64,000 bases of DNA, taken from positions 2,911,501 through 2,975,500 of the forward strand of contig NZ_CP039727.1 of NCBI RefSeq assembly GCF_005154805.1, given 5' to 3'. Shown piece after piece: positions 1 to 8,251 of this stretch. Position 1 is the stretch's first letter. Every line of letters begins with the position of its first letter. The notes below the pieces were generated by a model, which was given only the letters and a program-made list of their open reading frames with translations, made no database searches and was not told the origin of the DNA. The stretch is from Bacillus sp. S3. GTDB taxonomy: Bacteria; Bacillota; Bacilli; Bacillales; Cytobacillaceae. The translations under genes and the position numbers were made by a program.

Positions 1-175
1 ACTGTTCTAAAAAGTTGGGTTGGGTTGGTTCAAAAATATTCATACGTCTTACAGCAAATGTGAGGATTTCAGCATTAGATACGTCCACTGCTTCCTTTTG
101 AATTTCATAGCTTGGATACTTTCCTGTTCCTAATAATAAACGAGAGTGAAAGGATATAGGACCAATTTTCAACAT
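1..175 (-). CDS. thiG: Thiazole synthase ThiG (5' part, cut by window edge)
   Basis: Only the first 58 codons are in the window; the rest lies beyond base 1. The visible protein begins [20 protein letters not shown] and continues with the segment [12 protein letters not shown], which is typical of ThiG, the cytosolic enzyme that builds the thiazole phosphate of thiamin from DXP, dehydroglycine and ThiS thiocarboxylate. The ATG lies one base after the thiS stop codon, and its Shine-Dalgarno GGAGGCGG is inside the last codons of thiS, so translation is probably coupled. It is the last visible gene of the riboswitch-controlled operon. Confidence 0.93.
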   Translation of the reverse strand, partial: MLKIGPISFHSRLLLGTGKYPSYEIQKEAVDVSNAEILTFAVRRMNIFEPTQPNFLEQ

Positions 176-176
176 A

Positions 177-380
177 TTAACCGCCTCCTACAAAATGGAC
201 TATTTCAATTCGATCTTTATCTGCTAATCTGGTAATCTGGTGTTCTAATTTCGTTATGACTTCACCATTAACTTCTACGACAACGATTTTATCCTGAATT
301 TCAAAATGATTTAGAACATCTGCAATACAAACAACTTGTTCAGGGAGTTTGATTAACTCACCATTTAAGACAACATTCAT
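177..380 (-). CDS. thiS: Sulfur carrier protein ThiS
   Basis: This is a 67-residue ubiquitin-fold carrier that ends in the required Gly-Gly tail (VGGG), where sulfur is loaded as a thiocarboxylate for ThiG. The chosen start ([12 protein letters not shown]) follows a good GAGGC ribosome binding site. The longer reading from base 398 adds six residues with no better site. It sits between thiO and thiG, as in the Bacillus thiazole operon. Length and C-terminus both fit the family. Confidence 0.94.
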   Translation of the reverse strand: MNVVLNGELIKLPEQVVCIADVLNHFEIQDKIVVVEVNGEVITKLEHQITRLADKDRIEIVHFVGGG

Positions 381-390
381 ACCGTGCCTC

Positions 391-1521
391 CTATACAACT
401 ATTTTTTTATGTCTTTCTAAATGAAAAGCTGAGAGTAGCGTTTGGTCAGTTATTCCCCCAGTTAAAAGGTTTGCCATCAGTTTCCCTGTTATGGGACTTA
501 ATAGAATCCCGTTTCGGAAATGCCCTGCTGCAACGTATAGCCCTTTCCGGCTGGGATGTTCGCCAATGTATGGCAACCCATCCCCTGTCTGTGGCCGAAT
601 ACCGGACCATACGCGCTCCCATGCTGCTTCATTCAGCTGGGGAACCAGATTTGTTGCTCTTTCAATTAAGCTAGCAATCCCTTTAGGTGTTACTGTTTGA
701 TCAAATGTATGTTCAATCATGGTGGCACCAATATAAATTTCCCCATTTCGTTTTAGTACAAGATAACAACGTTTGTCGGAAAAAATGGTCATGCTAATCA
801 CCGGCTTTTCCGGTCTGACAGAAAAGCATTCTCCTTTTACTGGATAAACATTTATCTCCAGACCTGCTTCACACAATAGTTTCGAAGCCCATGCCCCGGC
901 GGCAACGACAACCTGTTCACTGCGGATAGCACCATTGGTCGTGTTAACCCCTCTAACTTGACCATTTTCATATATTAAAGAAACGACTTCCGTATGTTCT
1001 CGAATCTCGGCCCCAAAATAGGCAGCTGCTTGTGTAAATGCTTTTGCTAACTTTGCCGGCTGCACATGTCCATCGTTAGGAATGAGCATTGCCCCTGAAA
1101 TGCTTGGAGATAAGGATGGTTCCAATTCTAATAATTCCTTTTTATCAAGCCAAGTTATAGCAGGGTCCCACTCCCTTTGAAAATCAACCTGTTTTTTTAC
1201 TTCGGATGCTATTTCTTCGGTTTCAGCAATTTTTAACAATCCTTTATTGACAAACTCAATATCTACTCCAGAAAATTCCAATAATTCATTTGCGAGAGTT
1301 GAAAACATAGATTGACTTGTTAACCCCATTTGGAATAATGGACCATCTTGTTCGATTTCCGCTTGTGAGGCCAGCATTCCTGCGGCAGCTCTAGTTGCTT
1401 GGCACGCTAGTTGATCCTTTTCGAGTATAATCACTTTTCTTCCCATTTTTGATAGCTGATAGGCAATGGAAGTTCCGACGATTCCCCCACCGATAATAAT
1501 TACATCAGCTGAATTCCCCAC
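391..1521 (-). CDS. thiO: Glycine oxidase ThiO
   Basis: An FAD-dependent oxidase of the DAO family, 376 residues from the preferred start. The N-terminus carries the dinucleotide-binding GGGIVG motif followed by an acidic residue at the end of strand two (VIILEKD). A C-terminal GIRPQTGDGLPYIGE segment is typical of glycine/D-amino acid oxidases. ThiO oxidises glycine to dehydroglycine, the substrate ThiG uses for the thiazole ring. GTG at 1521 is preferred because GGAGGTG lies a few bases upstream. The ATG at 1536 would add five residues but has no clear binding site. It overlaps the end of tenI, which suggests translational coupling. Confidence 0.92.
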   Translation of the reverse strand: MGNSADVIIIGGGIVGTSIAYQLSKMGRKVIILEKDQLACQATRAAAGMLASQAEIEQDGPLFQMGLTSQSMFSTLANELLEFSGVDIEFVNKGLLKIAETEEIASEVKKQVDFQREWDPAITWLDKKELLELEPSLSPSISGAMLIPNDGHVQPAKLAKAFTQAAAYFGAEIREHTEVVSLIYENGQVRGVNTTNGAIRSEQVVVAAGAWASKLLCEAGLEINVYPVKGECFSVRPEKPVISMTIFSDKRCYLVLKRNGEIYIGATMIEHTFDQTVTPKGIASLIERATNLVPQLNEAAWERVWSGIRPQTGDGLPYIGEHPSRKGLYVAAGHFRNGILLSPITGKLMANLLTGGITDQTLLSAFHLERHKKIVV

Positions 1522-2137
1522 TTTTTCCACCTCCATTTTTCAACACTTTTATGTATGACTTAACTGCTGCCAGTGGATCGCCTGCATTTAAAACACCCGA
1601 CATAACTGCTATTCCTTGTGCTCCTGCCTGTATTACCCTCGCTGCATTTTCTTGTGTTATACCTCCAATTGCAATAACTGGGATGTCAAGTTGTGTTATC
1701 CTTGATAATTCCTCCAAGCCTTTCGGGGCCATTCCTGGTTTTGAGTGAGAAGGGAAAATATGACCGTAAATCACATAATCTGCACGATTTACTTTTGCAG
1801 CCACTCCTTCCTGATAAGAATGAATCGAACTCCCTATCCGAATCTGAGGAAAATTTTCCTTCACAACACCTGGTTCTAAACTGTGAAAAGCTAATTGCAC
1901 CCCACCGGCCTTTGCTGTTAAGGCCACATCCAGGCGGTCATTAATAATAATCTTTGCTAGCGGGATGTTTGCAGAAATTAATTGTTGGACCATTTCATAT
2001 AGTTCACGGGCTGTTTTTTGTTTTTCCCGTAAATGTATTGCTGTCACATAGGGCTCGATATCCTTTACAATTTCCTGAAACTGCTCGATCGGCATCTTAT
2101 CATTGGATATGATATGAAATTCTTTATCTTCGAAAAT
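1505..2137 (-). CDS. tenI: Thiazole tautomerase TenI (ThiE-like fold)
   Basis: About 210 residues with a TIM-barrel thiamin-phosphate-synthase fold. It has IHLREK near the N-terminus, INDRLDVAL, then the C-terminal phosphate-binding segment IPVIAIGGITQENAARVIQAGAQGIAVMSG (given in part). The GVQLAFHSL segment replaces the HLGQ.D type motif of true ThiE, and the operon order tenI-thiO-thiS-thiG is that of Bacillus, so the aromatising thiazole tautomerase is the better call than ThiE. The start is uncertain. An open frame runs up to 2257, but that part lies inside the riboswitch expression platform, so translation must begin after the terminator. ATT at 2137, behind AAAGGGG, or CTG at 2155, behind GGCGGA, are the only sensible in-frame choices. 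First operon gene. Confidence 0.85.
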   Translation of the reverse strand: MFEDKEFHIISNDKMPIEQFQEIVKDIEPYVTAIHLREKQKTARELYEMVQQLISANIPLAKIIINDRLDVALTAKAGGVQLAFHSLEPGVVKENFPQIRIGSSIHSYQEGVAAKVNRADYVIYGHIFPSHSKPGMAPKGLEELSRITQLDIPVIAIGGITQENAARVIQAGAQGIAVMSGVLNAGDPLAAVKSYIKVLKNGGGKSGEFS

Positions 2138-2183
2138 ACAAGTTACCCCTTTCAGAAGATTCCGCCATTTATTGCATACTGTG

Positions 2184-2222
2184 AAAAACAAAAAACCACT
2201 TCCTTTAGATAAGAAAGTGGTT
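2184..2222 (-). terminator. Rho-independent terminator of the TPP riboswitch
   Basis: An 8-bp stem AACCACTT/AAGTGGTT (2194-2201 and 2215-2222) is followed on the minus strand by TTTTTTG and another T-run. It lies between the TPP aptamer and the tenI coding region, so it is the regulated attenuator: TPP binding should favour this hairpin and stop transcription. Confidence 0.85.
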
Positions 2223-2269
2223 GAAAATTTGAAAAAAGAACATTTTTTGTTCATCAAATATTCATGTTT

Positions 2270-2361
2270 CCACTTCCCTACGCTGGTATGATCCAGATCA
2301 GGTTCATAGAGTCCCGAAGTAGCACTTCAATCTCAGCCCTTTAAAAAGGCACCTCTAGCGG
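2270..2361 (-). promoter_or_regulatory. TPP riboswitch (THI element)
   Basis: Reading the minus strand, the P1 arms CCGCT and AGTGG enclose the two conserved TPP-sensing cores: GGGCTGAGA in the pyrimidine sensor arm, and ACCTGATCTGGATCATACC followed by GTAGGGAAGTGG in the pyrophosphate sensor. These are diagnostic for the class. It precedes the thiazole biosynthesis operon and is followed by a terminator, so control is by premature termination when TPP is abundant. Confidence 0.96.
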
Positions 2362-2405
2362 ATAAACTTCAATTATTAATTTGTATTGATTACCTTACAT
2401 GGATA

Positions 2406-2434
2406 ATGTTAACATGTTAGGCGAAAATGTCAAA
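2406..2434 (-). promoter_or_regulatory. Probable sigma-A promoter of the thi operon
   Basis: On the minus strand a perfect -35 TTGACA (2429-2434) is separated by 17 bases from TAACAT (2406-2411). Transcription would begin about 35 bases before the riboswitch P1 stem. The spacing is ideal, and there is no competing gene on this strand nearby. Confidence 0.65.
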
Positions 2435-2471
2435 TTATTTTTTTGTCGCAAAATCTCTCATGTTAACTGAA

Positions 2472-2519
2472 CCAAAAGTGCCAATCACCCTCGAAAAAAT
2501 GAGATACCTGGCACTTGGG
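2472..2519. repeat. Inverted repeat with AAGTGCCA / TGGCACTT arms
   Basis: The arms at 2476-2483 and 2509-2516 are perfect complements around a 25-base loop, and the similarity continues outward (CCAA.../...TGGG). GTGCC/GGCAC hairpins recur elsewhere in the window (20308-20356 as part of a terminator), so this may be one copy of a small dispersed element. It has no T-run on either side, so it is not a classical terminator. Confidence 0.4.
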
Positions 2520-2569
2520 CCCAAAAATTCGAAACCATCTTTCTATGTAAAAGATAGTTTAAAACGCTC

Positions 2570-2713
2570 TTATTGCTTTTTAATAGGAGTAACTACTGAA
2601 AATAAACTTTCGGTGGGATCAGTGACATTAAATTCAACGATCTTGAAGCCATTTTCTCCATCCTTGAAATCATTTTTAGTTGGTGTAATGATTTGGTTGT
2701 TATTCATCATCAT
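2570..2713 (-). CDS. Small hypothetical protein, 47 residues
   Basis: An open frame starting with three ATG codons (MMMNNNQIITPTKNDF) directly behind a strong AGGAAGGAAG ribosome binding site. The product is acidic to neutral, hydrophilic, without a membrane segment, and ends in VVTPIKKQ. It lies downstream of selO on the same strand with an 82-base gap. I do not recognise a family. The ribosome binding site is the main reason to list it; the frame is short enough to be chance. Confidence 0.5.
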   Translation of the reverse strand: MMMNNNQIITPTKNDFKDGENGFKIVEFNVTDPTESLFSVVTPIKKQ

Positions 2714-2795
2714 ACTTCCTTCCTGATTATTTCTCACACAGAAGTTACTATATGATGAAATACTTAAATGTGTGACTGTTTTTTTAAAACTAATA

Positions 2796-4253
2796 TCAGG
2801 TTCCGCAGAAAGTACGGTATCTACCAGTTGATGGCTCAGGAAGTGTGCAGTATTCCGCCTTTTCAGGGGAATAGGCATAAGGATTAGAAAGAATTTTAAG
2901 CAGCCGGTCCATCACTATTAAATCACCTTGTTCCACTGCCGCTTCCAGCGCTTCTTCTACCCGATGATTTCGTGGGATTACCGCAGGATTACTGTTTCGC
3001 ATTAATTGTTCTACAGAGGTTTTCGATTCTTCCTGCCGGTCTAATCTAGCTTTCCATTTACCGTACCACTCCGCAAATTCTGGCTCACCATTCAAACCAG
3101 TTTCTTCATTATTAGCCAATGTTAGCGCCCTGAATGTATTGGTAAAATCCGCATGATTCTTTTCCATCAAACTAAGGAGGTCATTTATTAGCTTTTCATC
3201 ATCAGATTCTTCGTTAAATATTCCAAGTTTCGCTCGCATTCCCTCGAGCCAATTCGCTTCATATATTTTTGAAAAGTGAGATATTGCATCTTGAGCCTTT
3301 TCAACCGCCTTCTCTTGATTTTCATCTAGCAGCGGTAAGAGAGCTTCAGCGAACCGTGCGAGATTCCATCCCGCCATATAAGGCTGGTTGCCATAGGCAT
3401 AGCGTCCTTGAGTATCAATAGAACTGAAAACCGTTGCGGGATCATATGTATCCATAAAGGCACAAGGACCATAATCAATTGTTTCTCCACTAATTGTCAT
3501 ATTATCAGTGTTCATCACCCCATGTATAAAGCCAACCAATTGCCATTTGGCTACAAGTGCCGCCTGGCGTTTGATTACTTCTTCAAGAAACCGTAGATAT
3601 CGATTTTCATCCGCTTCAATGTCGGGATAATGTCGGCTAATTGCATAGTCTGCGAGTGTCCGAAGCTCCTCCATTGTTCCCCATTTTGCCACGTACTGGA
3701 AGGTACCTACTCGAATATGACTAGCAGCAACACGAGTAAGGATGGCACCAGGAAGAGCGGTTTCACGCTGGACAGCTTCACCGGTTGTGACGACAGCTAG
3801 ACTACGGGTGGTAGGAATACCCAAGGCATGCATGGCCTCACTGATGATGTATTCTCGCAGCATCGGTCCGAGTGCCGCACGTCCGTCACCGCCGCGGGAA
3901 TATGGTGTTCTCCCTGGCCCTTTAAGCTGAATATCAACTCGTTCTCCTTTAGACGTCATCTGCTCTCCCAGCAGCACAGCCCGTCCATCCCCTAACTTTG
4001 TAAAATGCCCAAATTGATGACCTGCATATGCCTGCGCAAGCGGCTCAGCTCCCTGGGGTACCCGGTTGCCGGCAAGAACCGCCACACCATCCTCACTCTG
4101 CAGCGCCTCTATATTCAATCCAAGTGATTCCGCCAAAGGCGCATTGAGAATAACTAACCCTGGTTCCTCGACGGGTATTGGATTGTGTAAAGTAAAAAAA
4201 GAATTTGGGAGACGGGCATAACTATTTTCAAAATTCCATCCAGTTTCTAACAT
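2796..4253 (-). CDS. selO: Protein adenylyltransferase SelO (YdiU/UPF0061)
   Basis: A pseudokinase-fold protein of 485 residues, the usual length for bacterial SelO, which transfers AMP from ATP to protein side chains in redox control. The N-terminal half has the conserved [18 protein letters not shown] and [17 protein letters not shown] segments. The active-site region reads VMNTDNM and [10 protein letters not shown], giving the catalytic/metal Asp residues. The C-terminus ends TFCGT with the conserved terminal Cys. ATG at 4253 follows AAAGGAGATA; the longer reading from 4295 has no site. It stands alone between the small ORF and a divergent CAP-domain gene. Confidence 0.93.
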   Translation of the reverse strand: MLETGWNFENSYARLPNSFFTLHNPIPVEEPGLVILNAPLAESLGLNIEALQSEDGVAVLAGNRVPQGAEPLAQAYAGHQFGHFTKLGDGRAVLLGEQMTSKGERVDIQLKGPGRTPYSRGGDGRAALGPMLREYIISEAMHALGIPTTRSLAVVTTGEAVQRETALPGAILTRVAASHIRVGTFQYVAKWGTMEELRTLADYAISRHYPDIEADENRYLRFLEEVIKRQAALVAKWQLVGFIHGVMNTDNMTISGETIDYGPCAFMDTYDPATVFSSIDTQGRYAYGNQPYMAGWNLARFAEALLPLLDENQEKAVEKAQDAISHFSKIYEANWLEGMRAKLGIFNEESDDEKLINDLLSLMEKNHADFTNTFRALTLANNEETGLNGEPEFAEWYGKWKARLDRQEESKTSVEQLMRNSNPAVIPRNHRVEEALEAAVEQGDLIVMDRLLKILSNPYAYSPEKAEYCTLPEPSTGRYRTFCGT

Positions 4254-4464
4254 CGTATCTCCTTTTGTTGTTTTCAAATTTTTTGTGCGTTCCACTACAT
4301 CGATTCATTTTTTTTCCACTTGATTTCATAAATCCATCTATCATAATATAGTAAACCCGTTTTTTTCACGAATTTTAACTAATACGCTTGTATTGAACGT
4401 AAGCATATTGCTTATACAATTAAATTCGTTTGGTTACAATTCTAATAGAAATGGAGGAGAGATG

Positions 4465-5598
4465 ATGGGGCGAATTTTTTCAATTCTAGTCATACTATTT
4501 ATACTATATGTTTCTGGACCATTTATTAAACAAAAATTTGCAAATTCCGATTACGCAGTTTCAATGAAACAAATTGAAACTAAATTAAATGATGTCAAGA
4601 AAAATCCTGAAATTCAGGCAGCCATCGAATCTCTATCTGGAGAGGTCAAACAATTTGTAGAGCAGCTTGGCCTTTTTTTAGATAAAAATCCGCTAACGGA
4701 AGAGCCAGCTGATCGAGAAAAGGTAACGTTAAAAACCCCAGCTGATCAAGTCTTTTCCATTCATAATATAGAGCTCGGCGCCACCAAAGAAGATATTGAA
4801 AACAAACTTGGCCAGGCAAACCGGGAATCGCTGAATGAATATGGGGAAAAGTGGTATGCTTTTCACAACAATTATCAAAGCTTTTTTATGGTCATGTTCG
4901 ATGATAAAAATCAAGCAGTTGGTTTATACACAAATCAAGATTTAATTGCCTCTAGCAATGGGATTAAGGGAGGTAGTTCGAAAGAAACCGTTCGAGCTGT
5001 GCTTGGAAAACCACTGTCCGGGATTCAAAAGGGGCTGACTATTTTGCAAATACAAGAAAATGCGGACTATGATGTATATCTGCTAGACGAAGTCTATGTT
5101 ACCATTTTCTACGACAAACACGAAAACAATACAGTGACTGCCATGCAATTAATCAACAAAGATTTGGAACAAAAGAAACATGAACTCTACACTAGTGCAA
5201 GTCCGGAATTGAAGGAAGGATTTGAATACCAGCTATTCGATTTAACAAATGCATCTCGTGTGGAGCACCAGCTTCCCATTCTGTCATGGGATAATCAAGT
5301 AAAAGAAACTGCTCGGAAACATAGCATGGATATGGCTGTTAATCAATATTTTGATCACACAAACCTTAAAGGGCAATCGCCATTTGATCGGATGAAGGAG
5401 GATCAAATTATCTTTTATCTTGCTGGAGAGAACCTTGCTTATGGTCAATTTAGCAGTATTTTTGCCCATGAAGGGTTAATGAACTCGATTGGCCACCGCC
5501 AAAATATTTTACGTAAGGGATATAAGTATTTAGGAGTAGGCGTTGCTTTTAATGATCAATCACAGCCCTACTATACCGAAAATTTTTATGCAAAATAA
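4465..5598 (+). CDS. CAP-domain (SCP/PR1-type) membrane-anchored protein, YlbC-like
   Basis: About 377 residues. An N-terminal hydrophobic segment (residues about 3-20) acts as signal or anchor. The middle carries a CAP-associated region built from two repeats, seen in the related HNIELGATKEDIENKLG and IKGGSSKETVRAVLG segments. The C-terminal CAP domain (from about residue 250) has the conserved HSMDMAVNQYFDHTNLKG, AGENLAYG and GHRQNIL motifs. The layout is that of Bacillus subtilis YlbC. The role of such secreted CAP proteins in Bacillus is not established. ATG at 4465 has GGAGG at the best distance, though ATG 4462 is equally in frame. Confidence 0.85.
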   Translation: MGRIFSILVILFILYVSGPFIKQKFANSDYAVSMKQIETKLNDVKKNPEIQAAIESLSGEVKQFVEQLGLFLDKNPLTEEPADREKVTLKTPADQVFSIHNIELGATKEDIENKLGQANRESLNEYGEKWYAFHNNYQSFFMVMFDDKNQAVGLYTNQDLIASSNGIKGGSSKETVRAVLGKPLSGIQKGLTILQIQENADYDVYLLDEVYVTIFYDKHENNTVTAMQLINKDLEQKKHELYTSASPELKEGFEYQLFDLTNASRVEHQLPILSWDNQVKETARKHSMDMAVNQYFDHTNLKGQSPFDRMKEDQIIFYLAGENLAYGQFSSIFAHEGLMNSIGHRQNILRKGYKYLGVGVAFNDQSQPYYTENFYAK

Positions 5599-5605
5599 TC
5601 AAGTA

Positions 5606-5640
5606 AAATGTCCTTCATAACCATGATGAAGGACTTTCAC
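5606..5640 (+). terminator. Terminator after the CAP-domain gene
   Basis: A 9-bp perfect stem GTCCTTCAT/ATGAAGGAC (5610-5618, 5626-5634) shortly after the stop codon. The following T-run is short (TTTC), so efficiency may be modest. Confidence 0.55.
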
Positions 5641-5688
5641 AAGAAATCGAGAAGTAAAAAGTCCTCCAACGGGAATGCGAACCTCGTT

Positions 5689-6963
5689 TTATTTTTCCAA
5701 CATTAATTTTAATATCAGTTCATCTGTTTGCCTTGTACCTTCATTTCCAAGTTTGCAGAAGCTCTCAATACTTTTTTCGACATCATCGTGAATAAAGCCG
5801 TCTGTTGACTGTATTTCCTGATGGTTCAAGGCAAGTAATGCGGACTGGACAGCGACATTGGAACAAGTTGAAACCTTCATGGCGCAGCCTGCCTTTGCTC
5901 CGTCGCAAATCATTCCTGACACGTTGCCAATTGTATTTTGAATGGCTGCCTTTATCTGTTGAAGGCCCCCGTTCAATAAATAAACAATTGCTCCACTTGC
6001 CCCCATTCCCGCTGCGGTGACCCCGCATAAGGCAGAAAGGCGGCCAAATCTAGATTTGATATGGATGGTTATCAGGTGACTAAGAGCAACCGCCCGAATC
6101 ATCTTGTCCTCGGACACTTGCAGCTTTTCTGCTGCGGCGACAACTGGAAGTGTAACCGCAATCCCTTGGTTTCCACTCCCTGTATTCGCCATTACCGGAA
6201 GTGTTGATCCTGCCATTCTGGCATCTGAACCCGCTGCTGCAAGCGACATGGCCGCAGTGGCTAAATCGTTGGATAAAATCCCCTTTTTCACATTATCTTG
6301 AATCGTTTTTCCAACATTTAGACCATAATTACCGGAAAGTCCTTCTAAACCAATATTTTTATTTAATTCAATACTCTTTTTTACAAGTGCTAAGTCGTCA
6401 ATGTCCGTGGTTAACACCCATTCATATATTTCATCGATTGTTAACGCTTCCAATTCCTCTTCCTCAGTCTGGATTCCGATATTCTCACATCCGCCAAGAT
6501 AGACAGGCTTTCCATCCACTTCGATTAAGGTGATATTACTATGATTATCGGAAATGACAACCATTGCAGTCTGCTTTTCTGTTTCAACTATGACTTCAAT
6601 ATACAGCCTTTTCGGAGTATCTGCCTGGCCGGCAGCTACTTTTCCCGCTTCTATAAGTTTCAATGCCGCCAGTTCGTCTTCCATTGTAAGCCCATCTAAT
6701 ATTTCTAATTTTTTCTCTGGGTCACCGGCAGCCGCTCCAAGAGCAGCAGCGAACTCTAGACCCTTTGCCGACATACCAGGAATTCCAACCGACTTGGCAT
6801 TTTTAATAATATTTCCGCTTGCTTTTACACTGATAGACTTGATCTGTCCATTAATTTTGCTCTTTGCTGTTGCGGCAGCTAAACTAATGGCAACTGGTTC
6901 TGTACAACCAAGTGCAATCACTAATTCTTTTTCTAAAACTGCCATTATTTTATGTTTCCCCAT
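5689..6963 (-). CDS. cyuA: L-cysteine desulfidase family protein CyuA (UPF0597/YhaM)
   Basis: A 424-residue protein of the serine-dehydratase-alpha-like family, which uses an iron-sulfur cluster to split L-cysteine into pyruvate, ammonia and sulfide. The N-terminus has the family hallmark ALGCTEPVAISLA. Later come MAGSTLPVMANTGSGNQGI and a C-terminal Cys-rich MICDGAKAGCAMKVSTC segment, which supplies candidate cluster ligands. ATG at 6963 lies behind GGAGGGAATA; the open frame to 7101 would read through the terminator hairpin and is rejected. It is separated from the upstream amide-hydrolase cluster by that hairpin, so it is probably a separate unit. Confidence 0.88.
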   Translation of the reverse strand: MGKHKIMAVLEKELVIALGCTEPVAISLAAATAKSKINGQIKSISVKASGNIIKNAKSVGIPGMSAKGLEFAAALGAAAGDPEKKLEILDGLTMEDELAALKLIEAGKVAAGQADTPKRLYIEVIVETEKQTAMVVISDNHSNITLIEVDGKPVYLGGCENIGIQTEEEELEALTIDEIYEWVLTTDIDDLALVKKSIELNKNIGLEGLSGNYGLNVGKTIQDNVKKGILSNDLATAAMSLAAAGSDARMAGSTLPVMANTGSGNQGIAVTLPVVAAAEKLQVSEDKMIRAVALSHLITIHIKSRFGRLSALCGVTAAGMGASGAIVYLLNGGLQQIKAAIQNTIGNVSGMICDGAKAGCAMKVSTCSNVAVQSALLALNHQEIQSTDGFIHDDVEKSIESFCKLGNEGTRQTDELILKLMLEK

Positions 6964-7051
6964 TATTCCCTCCAGAAAATGCTGACTTTCTATCATTTTA
7001 ACATAATCATGCTCCATATTTTTTACTGTTTTATTTCCAGTTTCATTCAGG

Positions 7052-7096
7052 TAAAAGTAAGAGGCCTGCTCAAATTTGAACAGGCCTCTTACTTGA
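7052..7096 (-). terminator. Terminator at the end of the microcompartment gene cluster
   Basis: A perfect 14-bp stem (7055-7068 with 7081-7094) whose loop can itself pair (TCAAATTTGA). It is followed on the minus strand by only four Ts. It lies directly after the peptidase stop codon and marks the probable 3' end of the long operon. Confidence 0.75.
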
Positions 7097-7109
7097 CGCA
7101 AGTTGTTAC

Positions 7110-8210
7110 CTAAATCCGATGATATTCTTTCATAATTTGCATAAGCTCTTCGTGGTTGATTGCAGGGACGATTTTCCCAAATGGTTTAACAGTGGTCATC
7201 GATTCCGCAGCAATCATCGCGTTAACGACTGATTCATCAACTGCCTGACAAACAGCTTCGTAAATGGGGTCAAATACCTCATCATTGACAAATTCCATCG
7301 TTAATTTCTCTTTTGATAATTGGGGAATTTCCATTTCATTGGCAGTTGAAAAGGCAAGAAAAATATCACCAGAACTATTTCCCCCAGGGCTCCCGCTCCT
7401 GCCAATGCCTATGGCAGCACGCTTTGCAACCCTTTGCAGTTGATGGGGAAGCATCGGAATATCAGTCCCAATAATGACAATAACCGAACCTTGTTCCTTT
7501 TCTAAAAGACTTTCTTTACTCATATGTTTTCCCAATGGAACCCCTAGAATGGTCAGCCACTCACGTAATCCAAAGTTTGCTTGAACGAGCACACCGATAT
7601 GTTGTTGTTGACCATTAATCGTGACAACCCGTGATGATGTACCCGTTCCTCCTTTAAATTCGTAGCAAATCATTCCGGTCCCCCCGCCAACATTCCCCTC
7701 AGCGACTGGTCCTGATTTAGCGCTGTCAATTGCAGAAAGAACATGCCCTTCAGTGATATGTTGGCCGTTTATGTCATTAAGAACACCATCATACGTTTCA
7801 GCTATTACCGGCATTGCCCATAGATGTTCATCAGTGAATTGTTTTTCATAGTTATTCACCATCCATTTTGTTGTAGCATGGTGAGCAATTCCAACTGAAT
7901 GGGTATTTGTAATACAGATTGGGCTCAGAAAATATCCGCCATCATTTATCCAATGGACCCCTGTCATTTCACCATTCCCATTTAAACTGTAGAAACCTGC
8001 CCAAACTGGTTCCATTTTTTCCTTTTTACCGCGAGGCAAAATGGCTGTTACTCCTGTACGTATTGGACCTTTTCCGATTTGTACTTGCCCTTCACCTTCA
8101 ATAATTGTAGTAAAGCCAATTTCCACACCCGGAACATCTGTTATGGCATTAAATTCCCCTGGTATACCCGGAAACGGCAATCCAAGATCACGCCCACGTT
8201 TTTTTTTCAT
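7110..8210 (-). CDS. DmpA/BapA-type beta-peptidyl (D-stereospecific) aminopeptidase, family P1
   Basis: An N-terminal-nucleophile hydrolase of 366 residues. Precursors of this family cut themselves at a Gly-Ser bond, and the new N-terminal Ser is the nucleophile. Here the site is the QGS-VIVIIGTD segment, placing the Ser at about residue 242. The conserved GNVGGGTGMICYEFKGG region precedes it, and LPHQL and GRSGSPGG follow it. Known members release N-terminal residues from beta-peptides or D-amino-acid amides. It is the last gene of the cluster, 29 bases after the acetamidase-like gene, so both may liberate an amine substrate. ATG at 8210 is preferred; a GTG at 8222 sits too close to the GAGGAG site. 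Confidence 0.88.
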   Translation of the reverse strand: MKKKRGRDLGLPFPGIPGEFNAITDVPGVEIGFTTIIEGEGQVQIGKGPIRTGVTAILPRGKKEKMEPVWAGFYSLNGNGEMTGVHWINDGGYFLSPICITNTHSVGIAHHATTKWMVNNYEKQFTDEHLWAMPVIAETYDGVLNDINGQHITEGHVLSAIDSAKSGPVAEGNVGGGTGMICYEFKGGTGTSSRVVTINGQQQHIGVLVQANFGLREWLTILGVPLGKHMSKESLLEKEQGSVIVIIGTDIPMLPHQLQRVAKRAAIGIGRSGSPGGNSSGDIFLAFSTANEMEIPQLSKEKLTMEFVNDEVFDPIYEAVCQAVDESVVNAMIAAESMTTVKPFGKIVPAINHEELMQIMKEYHRI

Positions 8211-8251
8211 ACAAAAACTCACTCCTCAGCACATCGAACACGTGCATACTT

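Noticed and set aside
2138..2257. N-terminal extension of TenI up to an ATG at 2257
   Set aside because: The extra 40 codons run through the riboswitch terminator hairpin and have no conserved sequence; they are leader RNA.
2427..2726. 99-codon plus-strand open frame
   Set aside because: It lies antisense to the small minus-strand gene and through an inverted repeat, with no ribosome binding site or recognisable protein features.
6554..6985. 143-codon plus-strand open frame
   Set aside because: It is fully antisense to cyuA, whose protein is clearly conserved.
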